A stretch of 64,000 bases of DNA from Parasponia andersonii (taxonomy: Eukaryota; Streptophyta; Magnoliopsida; Rosales; Cannabaceae): positions 525,985 through 589,984 of the forward strand of contig JXTB01000016.1 in the NCBI GenBank assembly GCA_002914805.1, written 5' to 3'. Positions 1 through 11,722 of this stretch are shown here, piece after piece (the stretch's first letter is position 1; each line of letters opens with the position of its first letter). The notes below the pieces were generated by a model. That model had not been told where the DNA came from. It searched no databases and saw nothing but the letters and a program-made list of their open reading frames with translations. A program made the position numbers and the translations under genes.

Positions 1-404
1 CCTATCAATTATTTATATCTATTTACTACTTACTACTATTGTTACTTTTGCAGTATAGGTTTGAACTGGTCCTTTAAATGGAGCAGTGGACTTGTTTTCA
101 TTGGACTCTCGCTATTATTGAGACGAGTTTCTTTCTTTTGTTTCCTTTTCTTTTTTTTTTTCAGAAAACAAAAATTTTCTTAATGACGTTTGTAGTTGGT
201 CATCATATTCTTTTCATCATTATCAAGCTATATATGATATCAGTATTACTTTAATAGCTCAATGACTAGTAGCAGTGACACCGAAAAGGCCCAAAAGGCA
301 TAATACTTCCATTTACTTTTACTTCAATGCCGTCTAGTGACTCCTACTTGAATATTATAAATCTATACTTCTAAGCAAAGTTGAAATTGGAATTTTTACT
401 GTGG
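1..404. other. AT-rich intergenic sequence
   Basis: No coding potential or recognisable repeat family was seen. The stretch has poly-T and poly-A runs typical of plant intergenic DNA. Confidence 0.5.
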
Positions 405-411
405 ATGCACT

Positions 412-500
412 GTCCTTGGCTTAACTTGATTTATCACCACATATCTCGGATGTTTAGGTTATTTAAGGTTCAAATCCTCTCACCCCATATTTAGGGGAAA
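412..500 (+). repeat. Possible tRNA-derived SINE relic
   Basis: A box A-like stretch (TGGCTTAACTTGAT, near 418) is followed about 45 bases later by a good pol III box B match (GGTTCAAATCC, near 468), then a short A-run. This is the arrangement of plant tRNA-derived SINE heads. No target duplication was found and no tRNA cloverleaf can be drawn with confidence, so this is a weak call. Confidence 0.25.
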
Positions 501-1820
501 AAAAATCTGGAATTTCTAGCTCCTTTAAAGAAGGAAATTAAATACAGAAAAAAAAAAGAATTTACAGTTAATAAATTTATAGAATTTATAGACTTGATAT
601 TCACCTTGGTTTAATTGATATTTTTTTCTCAAGAAAAAAAGGGATCGAGCTGACAGCTTTTGACATTAGAAGAAAAGAGAATATTTCTGATAATGGTAGT
701 AGTCCCTGTTACTTAATGGTTCTAATTGGGGATTCTATACTGTTATTTTATAACAATATTTGACAAACTTCTAGATATTAATTGTCACGAATTATCAATA
801 TCATTACACAAAATTGATCAATAATTTTAGATTGGTTCAGGCCTTGAATTGATTTTTTTTATTTGAATCATTCTTTAGTAATTTATATATATATATATAT
901 ATAAATTAATTAATAACTATAACCACTCTTTGAATACTCGTTTAGTCTTTCATATAGATCGCCAGAAAATTGAGTCATTGAGGAAAATCATTAGTGCTAA
1001 TGTGAATTACTTTCTCGTTCATCTACTCCTTTATATGTAACTGCTTTTCTAGATTTAATAGAGCATAGTTCAACCATATATATAAGCTTGGAATTTACAT
1101 ACTGCATATACCACTTTTGACTATTGCAAGCCAATATTGAAGTATATATTGCCCTGGTCTAAGTTAGTTCAGTTCGCATGCCACCAACAAACAAGAAATT
1201 ATGTGGAAGTCTCCAAATAAAAGGAGACTTAAAATTGGACTCTAACAACACAAAAATATCATGGGAAAAGGACCGGAACACCTAAATAGATTTCATTTTT
1301 GACTTTTCAAACCTAAACATTTGTTTCCCAAGGTAAAGAATTTCACCACCATCTCCATTAGCCCTTCATTATATTAGAAAGGGTAAAATAAACTGAACAA
1401 TTTCTACACAATAGGCAAGTCTTGACATATGGTATCATATATTTCGATTATAGTAAAACTTTGGGATCCAGTAAAAAAATACAATGAGATGGTTGAAAAG
1501 TTCTACATCGCCATGGAAAATGTAGTATTTAGGCCTTGTGCAAAAAGGGAAAGTAATAAACGATATCGCCTCACAAGGGGCATACGCAGACGCTAGGTTT
1601 CCCTATACAAAGAGTTTGTATTCAGATAACTTACTTTTTATCTTACTATTTACTAGGGATTTTTTTGTTATAGACTGAATGTCAAATCATATATCAAAAT
1701 CGAATTACAATCACAAAATGCAAATTTGGCCAAATCTTATAAAATTCTTAATAATTTTATTTAATAAATTTTATTTTTTTCCAAAAAGGTAAAAAAAAAA
1801 ATAAAAATTTAAAAATTAAT
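501..1820. other. AT-rich intergenic sequence with TA microsatellite
   Basis: A TA dinucleotide run lies at about 884-903. Otherwise the stretch is non-coding AT-rich sequence in which I recognise no gene or element. Confidence 0.45.
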
Positions 1821-3017
1821 ATATGTAATCTATAACAACGACATTTTTTGTTGCTATAGAGTTTATTTAATAAATTTAATCTTTTTAAATGTAAGAAAAA
1901 TAAAAATAAAAATTAATAATAAATTTAATATATAATGATGGCTTGCATCGTTATTATAGGTTTTGAATAAAATTTTGAACGTAATATTTACCGCCCTGAA
2001 TTTTGAAATTTAAGGAGAATAATGTTGAGTGAGCCATAGTGACGACTTTCACTATTTAGAGCAACAAAACAACGTATATTGTTGCTAAAAACGTTACATA
2101 ATAAGAATTCAAATATTCTTCCTCTTCTTCTTGTAATAACCTCCCATTCATTCACTCTCTCTACAAAACTCCACTTGCTCTCACTCCTCTTCTCGAATCA
2201 CGCTCTATCTCACTCTTTCTCAGCTCCACTCCTTCGCTCCAAAATAATGTATATATACATATCTAATTTTTTTTCTTTTATGTATTTTTGTAAATTTTTT
2301 GTTATACGTACTAATTTTTATTTGTTTGATTAATTATTTCTTTAGGTTTGTATTATTATAGATTTGAAGACTTTTCATATGTGCAGATTACATATTTTAA
2401 GTATTTATATAAATATGTGGATTTTGTATTATAATTTTGTAGTGCATTTATTGATTTTGGGTTGAATATACTTTTTATGAAATATATATTTTGGTTTATA
2501 AACTATGTTAATAGTTTAATTTTAGAGTATGAAATATACTTATTTAAGAGTGTTAGTTTTAATTTTTTATTTTGATTTTGAAGGTCTAATTTTTGTTTGG
2601 TAGTTCGTTTGTTGGATCGATTTTTGAATGATTTAGGTTTGGGAGTTTGATTTTAATATTTATAGATATAACTTTATTGTTTATTTTTTAAAATGAATTA
2701 TTTAAGAATTAATTTAGATTAATTAAACTAATTGTATATTTTTTAAATCTACAATATCTATGACGATGATATTTTTCGTCGCTATAAATATTAATTTATA
2801 TATTTTATTAAAACAAATGTGTGTCGATAGCTAACGAAAACAAAATCATTGCTATAGGCCATCTATAACGATAACAAATTATGTTATCACTTTAGAGGAT
2901 CTATACCAATGGAACTATACCCACAACAAAATTACAATGACTTTGTCATCGCTATAGACCTACAATGACGATAATTTGGTCTATAACAGTGATTATAGAC
3001 CCCCTTTCTTGTTGTGG
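1820..3017. mobile_element. Probable non-autonomous CACTA-like element (3' terminus)
   Basis: The right boundary reads TTTCTTGTTGTGG at about 3004-3016, close to the reverse complement of the CACTACAAGAAA terminus common in plant En/Spm elements. Inside are many short subterminal motifs of the GTCGCTATAG / CTATAACGACG type in both orientations (about 1830-1860, 1930-1960, 2040-2090, 2760-2790, 2820-2990), as expected for CACTA subterminal repeats. A pyrimidine-rich, 5'-leader-like tract lies at about 2115-2245. No transposase is visible. I could not locate the left terminus or a 3-bp target duplication, so the left limit is approximate. Confidence 0.4.
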
Positions 3018-4618
3018 GCGGCTCAACGATGAAGAATGTGCAGAAATTATTTCAAATGAATGATTCATGCCCGATTTTAATGGGTCTTCTTCCTCTTTTA
3101 TGGATGGTCAAGCCTCATGTGTAGCTGAACTTAAGAGTTAGAGTTCTGTTAAGTTTGGTAGCATTTCAAAATGTATTGCCATAACACGTACAAAGTTGGA
3201 TCTGTTATATATTGGGGTTCAGTCTGAAGATATACTTTCTCTTATTAGATGTTACAACACTGAGTTGGAAAATTTTGATTCTTTTAGAGGAACATCAGTG
3301 GTGAGAAAGAGCTAGAAGAGAGTGGCTCAAATAGGAGATACTAATACTAAATTTTTTCACAAGAAGTCCAACCAAAGAAGAAGGAAGAATACTATTTGTA
3401 GAATAGAAGAAGAGGATATGGCAGCTGGAAAGATAAGATTAATGATATTGTTGAAGTTATAGAAAATTATTTTGATCAGATTTTCTCCTCTAGAGTTCCC
3501 TCTGTTTCTAAAATGAATTTGGCTACTAATGGAATAGGAATTCAAATCACTAATAAACAAAATGCTACGTTGCTTATGCCTTTTAGGGATGAAGATATTA
3601 ACAATGTTGTCTTCTATATGATCTACCAAAGCTTCTGACCCTGACGGTTTTCAGGCAATCTTTTTTTTTTTTGGGGGAAAAAATCGGAACATTGTTGGTG
3701 ATCGGATTTCTCAGCTCCGTTTATAAGTGCTAAATGGTAATCTCTCGTTGACTAAGCTTAGCCATACTTAAGTTGTGCTTATTCCTATGACTTAAAATCT
3801 TAAGAAGATGTCAGATTATGAATTTATCAGTTTATGTAATAAAATCTACAAAATTATTAACAAATCTTTAGATAATATGTTAAAATCTATCCTTTCTAAT
3901 ATCATTGCGGATACACAAAGTACTTTCCCATTCATTAATATCTAAAAATATGCTTATTACATATGAGGCACTTCACTCAGCGAGGAAAAGAAATAATGGC
4001 CAAAAAGGATGAATGCATCTTAAGATGGACATAAGCAAATGTTACGTACGTGTGGAATGGAGTTTTCTTGATGTGGTCATAGAAAAGTTAATATTCTATA
4101 AAGGATAGAGAAGGTTAATTCAAAATTGTATTTCCACAACCACTTTCTCTTTTATGATTAATAACATTTTAAGATGGAAAATGGTCCCTTCCCGTGATCT
4201 TTTTCAAGAGTATCCACTTTCTCCTTATTTATTTCTTTTGTATACTGAAAGCTTATCGAATATAATCAGCATTGTGGAGCAAATAGGTGATATTATGGGG
4301 TTGGTTGCTCTAGAGGTGATCCTCGGATTAGCCATCTTTTTTTTCACAGATAATAACTTGGTGTTTTGTAAAGCAAAAAAGGGAAGAAATTTAAGCTATT
4401 AAGAACTTCTTGAGTATCTATGAAGATGCCTCGGGACAAATTATAAATTTGCAGAAATCTGTAATCTCATTCACCCTAAATACAGGAGAGGCTGATCGAG
4501 CTAATATTTTGCATATTTTGGGTTTGGAAGTAACCTCTACACATTTGAAATATTTAGGATTCAATGATTGGAAGGAAAAAAAAAAAAAGAAGCTTTTTAG
4601 AAGATAAATGATCAAGTA
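3018..4618 (+). pseudogene. Plant L1-type LINE fragment, copy A (linker and reverse transcriptase)
   Basis: Conceptual translation with frame changes gives the plant LINE linker (a GDTNTKFFH block near 3335-3362 followed by RRRKN-type residues). Reverse transcriptase blocks follow: a degenerate 'LKMDxSK' motif near 4018-4036, FLDVV(I)EK after it, then LSPYLFLLYTE at about 4216-4248. The catalytic FADD position is degraded to FTDN at about 4343-4354. Several stops and frameshifts make it inactive. The fragment starts directly after the CACTA-like terminus and ends in RT sequence at about 4618. About 600 bases (4007-4618) are duplicated at 6175-6760, where copy B begins. Confidence 0.8.
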
Positions 4619-4624
4619 TCATTC

Positions 4625-6174
4625 AGTTCAAACAATTGTGAGTTTTCAAGTGTTTTTGTTAGTTTGATGTGTTTTTATTTTATTTTTGTAGTTCTTATGA
4701 ATAAATAAGAATCAAGGTAACCATATGTCAAATATGGGTATTTCAAACTTTTTAGATTGAAGTTGAATCCAATATGAATGCGTCGAAATGAAAATTAGAC
4801 AAGATAGAGCTAAAATAGCCAAACGACACACCCAGGAAGCAACTGTGCACATGTTAAAAATAGGTTGTGCAGCCACACAAGAGAGTTGCACGGTCGTGCT
4901 ACCCTAATTCACCCAGTTGCACGGCCGTGCAAGTAGTGTGACATGGTCGCGCCTCTCTTTCTACAGCTGGTCCTCAGTAACTAAATTTTAGAGCCTGTTG
5001 TGTGGCTGCACAAGGAAGTTGCACAGTCGCACAAGGTAGTTGCATGGTCGCGCTTCCTTCTGCCGTAGATATTGACAAGAAGACCTCCCATTGAACCATT
5101 TTGAGCCCTTGATCTATTTTGATTGAACGGCAATAATTTGGTCATGATATATAAGGCATTTTAAAGGTTAAAAACCTTAGAGATAGAGGAAGTAGAAAAA
5201 GAGGAGGCTAGAGGAGAAAACTAAAGAGAAACACCAAGAATTCCTAGAGAGAAAAGAGTTTTGGAGAGGAAGCTTGAAAGCTTTAAGTTCATCTTCATAA
5301 AGAGTTTTTTCTTTCTTTCACTCTCTTCTAATCTTGATAAAAAATTGTATTAAGAATTCTATACTTTTAATTATGGATTTCTTGTTAAGATTCGTAATAT
5401 ATTCATCTACGTTGAGCTAGATTTATATGCTATAGGACTTAACATAGCTTTGTTTGCACTATGATTTGAGTATTTTATTAACTGTTGGTTTGTGTTTCAT
5501 TTATAATTCATTATGTTTCTCCATACTTAATATTTCTAACTTATGTGGTGAATGAATTAATTGATCTTAGATTGTGATATTAATACTCGGAAGAGATTGA
5601 TTTTGTAGTCTAGGATTAAGAAACATAGTCTAGGTTATCATGAAAGTAGGAAGAGATCAATTCCTAGATAATCATCTTAGGATTTAGATTATCATGAGAC
5701 AAGGAGGAGATTTACGTCTTGATTACTAAACTAAGGGCTAGACTTAATGAATGTATGAATAAACAAGTTAGATAGGGATATTGACTTGGATATTCATACG
5801 TATAATTTCAATTGACACTCAGGAGAGATAATGAGGTTAAGCCAATTCCCTTGATTAATGAATTGAGGAAAACTAACTAGCAATTATCTAATATAATAGC
5901 TTAGGAATAACAAAGTAAAGTTAAGTTCCTAGTACATTTTTCTATACAAATTTCTATTTTTATTTATGTATTTTTATTATAATTCTATTTATTTAATTTT
6001 ACAATTAATTAGTGTTGTTACCTAGATAAATAGATTACGATAATCATGGTAATTAGTAACGAAATAAATAATCATCTGTGTAGGATTAATAACTCTATAT
6101 TTATCATTTTATTACCTGTACACAACCCATGCCCTTCCAGTTAATATTTATACATACATGAAATCGCGGTAACA
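4625..6174 (+). repeat. LTR-like sequence between the two LINE copies
   Basis: About 1.55 kb of non-coding sequence separates the duplicated LINE segments. It contains a cluster of near-palindromic motifs of the type TTGCACGGCCGTGCAA (about 4850-5060), a purine-rich transcribed-leader-like block (5170-5300), and a tract at 5750-5900 that reappears in reverse orientation near 48120-48290. This architecture is that of long plant gypsy-type LTRs, so it may be a solo LTR. Exact TG...CA ends and a target duplication were not identified. Confidence 0.45.
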
Positions 6175-7182
6175 GCATCTTAAGATGGATATGAGCTAAG
6201 GTTACAATCTTGTAAAATGGAGTTTTCTTGATATGGTGATGGAAATGTTAATATTCCACAAAGGATAGAGGAAGCTAATTGATAATTGTATTTCCATAAC
6301 CACTCTCTCTCTTATGATTAATAGCATTCCAAAATGGAAAATAGTCCATTTCCATGGTATTCATCAAGGGTATCTACTTTCTCCTTATCTGTTTCTTTGT
6401 ATGCTGAAGCTTACCAATTTTATCAGCGTTGCGGAATAAAGAGGAGATATTATGGGTTTGCTTGCTCTAGAGGTAATCCTCAAATTAGCCATCTTTTTTT
6501 CACACATGACAGCTTGGTGTTCGTAAAGTTAAAAGAAGAAGCTGAAGCCATTAAGAACTTTTTGAGTATCTATGAAGATGCCTCGAGATAGATTTTTCAG
6601 AAATTTAAAATATCATTCAACCCAAATATAAGAGAGGTTGATCTGGCTAATGTTTTGCATATTTTGGTTTTAGAAGTAGCCTCTACCCATTCAAAATATT
6701 TGGGATTACAATCAATGATTGTTAGGAAAAAAAAATTCAGAAGATAAAAGATCGAGTCCGACAAAAGTTGTAGCATTTGAAAAGTTGACTACTTTCAATA
6801 TATGGAAAGGAAATCTTGATAGAAGTAGTAGCATTGGCGATTCCCACGTACACGATGAGGGTTCTTCAAATCCCCTAAACTCTCTGTCATGAAATCTGGT
6901 GGAGTGGTGATGAGAAGTCAAAAAAAAATGTGCATGTGGAGATGGGAAAGACCTTGTATGGCTAAAAAGGATAGTAGTATGGGCTTTAGAAATTTTGAAG
7001 TTTAACTAGGCCTTATTAGCAAAGCAATGATGGTGTTTAATTCAGTATCGCAATTCCCTAGAGTCAGATGGTTAAAGCTAAGTATTTTTTTTAATGTTTC
7101 TTTCTTGAAAGCTCTTATTGGGCATGCTCCTTCATTTAACTAGAGAATTATCGGGTGAGGAAAATAAGACTTAAAGATGGAC
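6175..7182 (+). pseudogene. Plant L1-type LINE copy B, segment 1 (reverse transcriptase)
   Basis: This is homologous to copy A from the 'LKMDMS' RT motif onward. LLSPYLFLYAE is near 6374-6406, and the RT active-site region reads LFFTHDSLVF (about 6490-6520), so the conserved DD is lost. A downstream block, IKNFLSIYEDAS, lies near 6550-6590. The sequence runs into the thumb/connection region and is cut by the copia element at 7183. The coding phase resumes at 12161 (KDG before, LRARVENG after), showing that this and the next two segments are one LINE. Confidence 0.8.
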
Positions 7183-7612
7183 TGTCAACATGAGGCCCAA
7201 TAAGTTAGAGTTAGTCCAAGTACAAAACTCATAAAAGAAAAAAATCCAAGTCCAAATGAAAGAAGCCTTCTACTTAGAATCTTCTAGTGTTAGCTAGATA
7301 TTAGCTTATTACATTGAAATTATTTGATTACTTAGATTATTATTAGAAGTATGTAGAAGAAAATATGTGTGGCTTAAGGATTTTTGTAATTGTTTATTTG
7401 TGTGGTTCGCATGATTTCTCATGTAGTATAAATACCCCTCCCCATTGGAGTTCTAAGCATCAAGTAAGAAGCAAAACTTCTAAAAGTGAAGAGAAGAGAG
7501 AAAGAAGCATAGCTTCTAGTGAGTGAGTGAGTGAGCTTGAAGGGTGAAAGTTGAGAATTTTATCTTATAAAAGTATTTGAGTGAATAATAAAGTTTATTT
7601 TACTTTCTAACA
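7183..7612 (+). repeat. 5' LTR of the copia element
   Basis: This 430-bp repeat begins TGTCAACATGAGG and ends TCTAACA, with the usual TG...CA ends. It contains a TATA-like stretch (AGTATAAATACCCC, about 7426-7439), a plausible promoter for the element, followed by an AGTGAGTGAGTGAG run near 7520-7533. It pairs with the 3' LTR. Confidence 0.92.
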
Positions 7613-7615
7613 AAG

Positions 7616-7631
7616 TGGCATCAGAGCAAGG
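7616..7631 (+). other. Primer-binding site (initiator Met tRNA type)
   Basis: TGGCATCAGAGCAAGG lies three bases after the 5' LTR. It differs by one base from the classical plant copia PBS TGGTATCAGAGC, which is complementary to the initiator Met tRNA 3' end. Confidence 0.85.
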
Positions 7632-7639
7632 TTGTGAGT

Positions 7640-8153
7640 TCTCTTGAAATTCTAAGTATGCTCTGTTGTTGCAGCTTTGACTGATCTTCCACATCAGAAA
7701 AGAATTCTTGAGATTGAGAGTATTAGCCATTTTTTCCAAACATACTATTATTACATATCAAATCGAAGAGCTCAACGAGACAAACACGCTGCCACAAGAA
7801 TCAGCCCAATCGGAGTCTGCACGAATCAGAACGAGTCGTCGGAAGTTTGCTGCTACAAACTGAGTCAACTTACTGAGTTGAGCCGAGTTAAAGTCGTTTG
7901 ACCGAGCCGTTGACCAAACCATTAGAGTCGAGCTGTTAGAGCCTTTGACCATGCCATCAGAGCCGTTTGACTGCGCCATTGACTAAGCCGTCAGAGCCGT
8001 TGACCAACTGTTGACCGGCGTTGAGCGTTGACCGAGCATTGACTTTGACCGTTGACTTTGACCCGTTGATATAAAGTCAATCTTAAGATTTTTTCGACTT
8101 TCCGGATCTATCTGTGTAGTCGAAATTTCCAAAAACTCACTCCGTTAAGAGTT
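7640..8153 (+). other. Copia 5' untranslated leader
   Basis: This stretch lies between the PBS and the gag start. It contains a degenerate GTTGACC/GAGCC-rich simple repeat (about 7900-8080, many GTTGAC units). No gene was recognised. Confidence 0.5.
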
Positions 8154-9112
8154 ATGGCTACCAGTAGTTTAGCATCTCTTCAAGTTCCACCACTTCAAGG
8201 TAATAACTTTGATAATTGGACTATCAAAATAAAAGTCCTCTTGGAGCACATGATGTTTGGGAAGTAGTAGAAAAAGACTATGAAGAGCTAAGAGATGAGG
8301 CAACACTATCTTCAACACAAAGAATAGTTTAAAAGATTCAAGAAAGAGAGACAAAAAAGCTCTCTTCCTCATCTACCAAGCCTTAGATGACGACAAAATT
8401 GAGAAAATCTCAAGTGCAACCTTTGCTAAGGAAGCATGGGAGAAACTTTAAATTTCATACAAAGGAGAAGAAAAGGTCAAAAAGGTCCGCATCAAAACTC
8501 TAAGAGGAGAGTTTGATTTATTACACATGATAGAAACTGAGTCAGTTTCTGACTATTTTTCTAGAGTTTTAACCATTTCGAATCAAATGAAGCGAAATTG
8601 TGAGAAACTTGAAAATGTTACGATTATGGAAAAGATTCTTCGATCGTTAGACCCAAAGTTCGAGAATATTATTACTGTCATCGAAGAAACTAAAGATTTG
8701 GGAGCCATGATAATATAACAACTCTTGAGTTCTTTACAAGCTCACGAGAAAAAGAAAAAGAAGAAGCCAAATTTTAAGGAGTAGCTTCTCAAGACACAAC
8801 TTACAGAGAAAGAAGATAGTCAATGTAGTGAAAAAAGTCAACGCGGTCGTGGTAGAGGATAAGCCCGAGGACAAGGATGTGGTACAAGTCGAGGTCGTGG
8901 ATGAGGTTAGAATTCCAACAACCACAATTATCATATCAACAATTTCGAAAAAGGAGAACGCTCTACAAGAGGTCGTGGTAGAGGTCGAATGAATTCAAGA
9001 CCTGAGAAGTCTCAAGTTGAATGTTTCAATTGTCACAAGTTTGGGCATTATGCTAGAGAGTTAGAGCACCTAATAGCAGAATTAAAGAGAAAGTCAATTA
9101 CATTGAAGAAAA
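8154..9112 (+). pseudogene. Copia gag (nucleocapsid/capsid), broken
   Basis: The start ATG at 8154 opens a typical copia gag head (MATSSLASLQVPPL, then an NFDNW block). The UBN2-type gag domain continues through VVEKDYEEL (about 8257-8290) and SVSDYFSRVL (8542-8571), but only by changing frame; stops occur at several points. A CCHC zinc knuckle begins at 9022 (CFNCHKFGHYARE). The last cysteine is lost because a frameshift falls exactly there, near 9060. In the family this protein packages element RNA in virus-like particles. This copy cannot encode a complete product. Confidence 0.85.
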
Positions 9113-9113
9113 A

Positions 9114-11693
9114 ATGGAAGAAAATGGCACCGTGCTACTAGTATATAAAGATAATAATGGAGGACAAGACAACACATGGTATCTTGACACTGGTGCTAGC
9201 AATCATATGTGTGGGCATCGATCAATATTTATAGAGCTTGATGAATCAATCAGTATGAGTGTTTCTTTTGGTGATGATTCAAAAGTAGCGGTAAAAGGAA
9301 AAGATAAAATTCTTATCCGCTTAAAAAATAAGGGGCATCAATTTATTTCAAATGTTTATTTTGTACCTACAATGAAAACAAACATCTTGAGTTTGGGATA
9401 ACTCTTAGAGAAAGGCTATGATATTCACTTGAAAGATTATAGTCTTTCTATAAGAGATAATAATATAAACTTGATTGCCAAGGTGCCTATGTCAAGAAAT
9501 AGAATATTCTTATTGAACATTCAAAATGATATGGCAAAATATCTGAAAGCATGTTACAAGGATTCATCATGGCTATGGCATTTGAGATTCGGACATCTCA
9601 ACTTTGGAGGACTAGAGCTACTGTCCAAGAAAGAAATGGTGAGAGGCTTGCCATGCATCAATCATCCTAATCAACTTTGTGAAGGATGCTTACTCGGGAA
9701 GCAATTCAGGAAAAGCTTTTCAAAAGAGTCGAATTCAAGAGTCCAAAAGCCACTAAAGCTCGTGCATATAGATGTATGCAGTCCTATCAAACCAAGTTCG
9801 TTTGGTAAGTGCAACTACTTCTTGCTCTTTATTGATGATTTCTCAATAAAGACTTGGGTCTATTTCTTGAAGCAAAAATCAGAAGTATTTGAAGCTTTCA
9901 AGAAGTTTAGGGCTATTGTAGAGAAGGAAAGCAGTCTTAAGATCAAAGCCATGAGATCTGATAGAGGAGGAGAATTCACTTCAAAAGAGTTTCAAGAATT
10001 CTGCGAAGCAAATGGAATTCGACGACCTTTAACTGTTCCAAAATCCCTTCAACAAAATGGCGTAACAGAAAGGAAGAATCAGACCATTCTCAATATAGCT
10101 CAAAGCATGCTGAAAAGTAAGAGATTACCCAAAGAGTTCTGGGCAGAAGCTGTTACATGTGCAGTTTACTTGTCCAATCGATCTCCAACAAGAAGTGTGT
10201 GGGGAAAGACAACACAAGAAGTATGGAGCGGAAGGAAGCCTAGGATCTCCCACTTGAGAGTCTTTAGAAGCATAACCCATATGCATGTGCCAGATGAACA
10301 TAGAACTAAGCTTGATGATAAAAGTGAGAAGTTCATTTTCATCGGCTACGACACCAACTCTAAAGGATATAAGTTATATAATCCTAACAATGGAAAAGTA
10401 ATCATCAGCCGAGATGTAATATTCGATGAAGAAGGTGAATAAGACTTTGGCTCTCAAACAAATGACTACAATTTCTTTCCACAATTTGAAGATATGGAAA
10501 CACCAGTAGAGCAAGCAAGAGAAGTCCATTAGGAGGCTATTACTCTACCTTTCTCACCAACATCATCCACTCATAAAGATTCACCTCCATCTTTCTTAAC
10601 TAAGAGGAATGAAGAACGTACCAGAAGTCTTAAAGATCTATATGAGGTGACTGATAGACTCAAAAACCTCACTCTATTTTGCCTATTTGTTGATTGTGAA
10701 CCGGTGAACTTCCAAAAGGTTGTACAAGATGAAAAATGGAGAAATGCGATGGATGAAGAAGTCAAAGCCATAAAGAAGAATGACACTTGGGAACTATCCA
10801 CTCTTCCTAAAGGTCATAAAGCTATCGGTGTAAAATGGGTGTACAAGGTGAAGAAGAATACTAATGAAGAGGTAGAAAAATACAAAGCAAAGCTAGTCGC
10901 GAAATGCTATAGTCAAAGAGCCGGCATTGACTACGATGAGGTATTCGCTCCTGTTGCACGATTAGAAATTACAAGACTAATTATTTCTCTCGCTGCTCAG
11001 AACAAATAGAAGATTCATCAAATGGATGTAAAGTCTGCATTTCTGAATGGAGTTTTTGAAGAAGAAGTCTATATCCAACAACCATTGGGTTATGAGATGA
11101 AATGATATAAAGATAAGGTTTTGAAGCTGAAGAAGGCTCTTTACGGTCTAAAACAAGCACCAAGAGCATGGAACAGCCGAATTGACAAATATTTCGAAGA
11201 GAATGGATTCATTAAGTGCCCTTATGAACATGCTCTCTATGTTAAGACTAAAAATGGAGATATTTTGGTCATATGCTTGTACGTGAATGATCTCACATTC
11301 ACTAGAAGTAATTCAAGGATGTTTGATGAATTCAAGAGAGTAATGACACATGAGTTTGAAATGATAGACCTCGGATTTATGGCATACTACCTCGGCATAG
11401 AGGTCAAGCAAAAGGAAGAAGGCATCTTTATCTCCCAAGAAAGCTATACAAAAGAGATCCTGAAGAAGTTCAATATGGATGATTACAAGCCGATAAGTAT
11501 ACCAGTGGAATGCGGAATAAAATTATTCAAAGATGATGAAGCAAAAAAGGTGGATCCAACACTCTTTAAGAGCCTTATTGGATGCCTTAGGTATTTGACA
11601 TGTACAAGGCCCGATATTCTCTATGCGACTGGACTAGTGAGTCGTTACCTGGAAACTCCAATAACTACTCACTTCAAAGCTACAAAGAGATAG
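9114..11693 (+). pseudogene. Copia pol: protease, integrase, reverse transcriptase; RNase H missing
   Basis: The aspartic protease motif DTGAS is at 9186-9200. The GAG-pre-integrase HHCC zinc domain spans about 9577-9715 (WHLRFGHL, CEGCLLGKQ). The integrase core has its first Asp at 9771, second Asp in SDRGGEF at 9960, and Glu in VTERKN at 10068. Reverse transcriptase runs from about 10730: KWVYKVK, then [12 protein letters not shown] after a stop at 11008, and LYGLKQAPRAW near 11139-11171. The catalytic YVDD box reads YVND at 11280-11291, an Asp-to-Asn change. The frame ends at 11693 in the SRYLETP...ATKR region, where RNase H should begin, and the 3' LTR follows about 30 bases later. In-frame stops also lie at 9400, 10440 and 11100. 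The enzyme normally copies and integrates the element; this copy is inactive. Confidence 0.92.
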
Positions 11694-11722
11694 TATTTAA
11701 GCCCATAAGAAGTATTTAAGCC

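Noticed and set aside
2079-2333. 84-residue open frame in the CACTA-like element
   Set aside because: Its Ser/Leu/Phe-rich composition comes from a pyrimidine tract resembling a 5' leader; no domain is seen.
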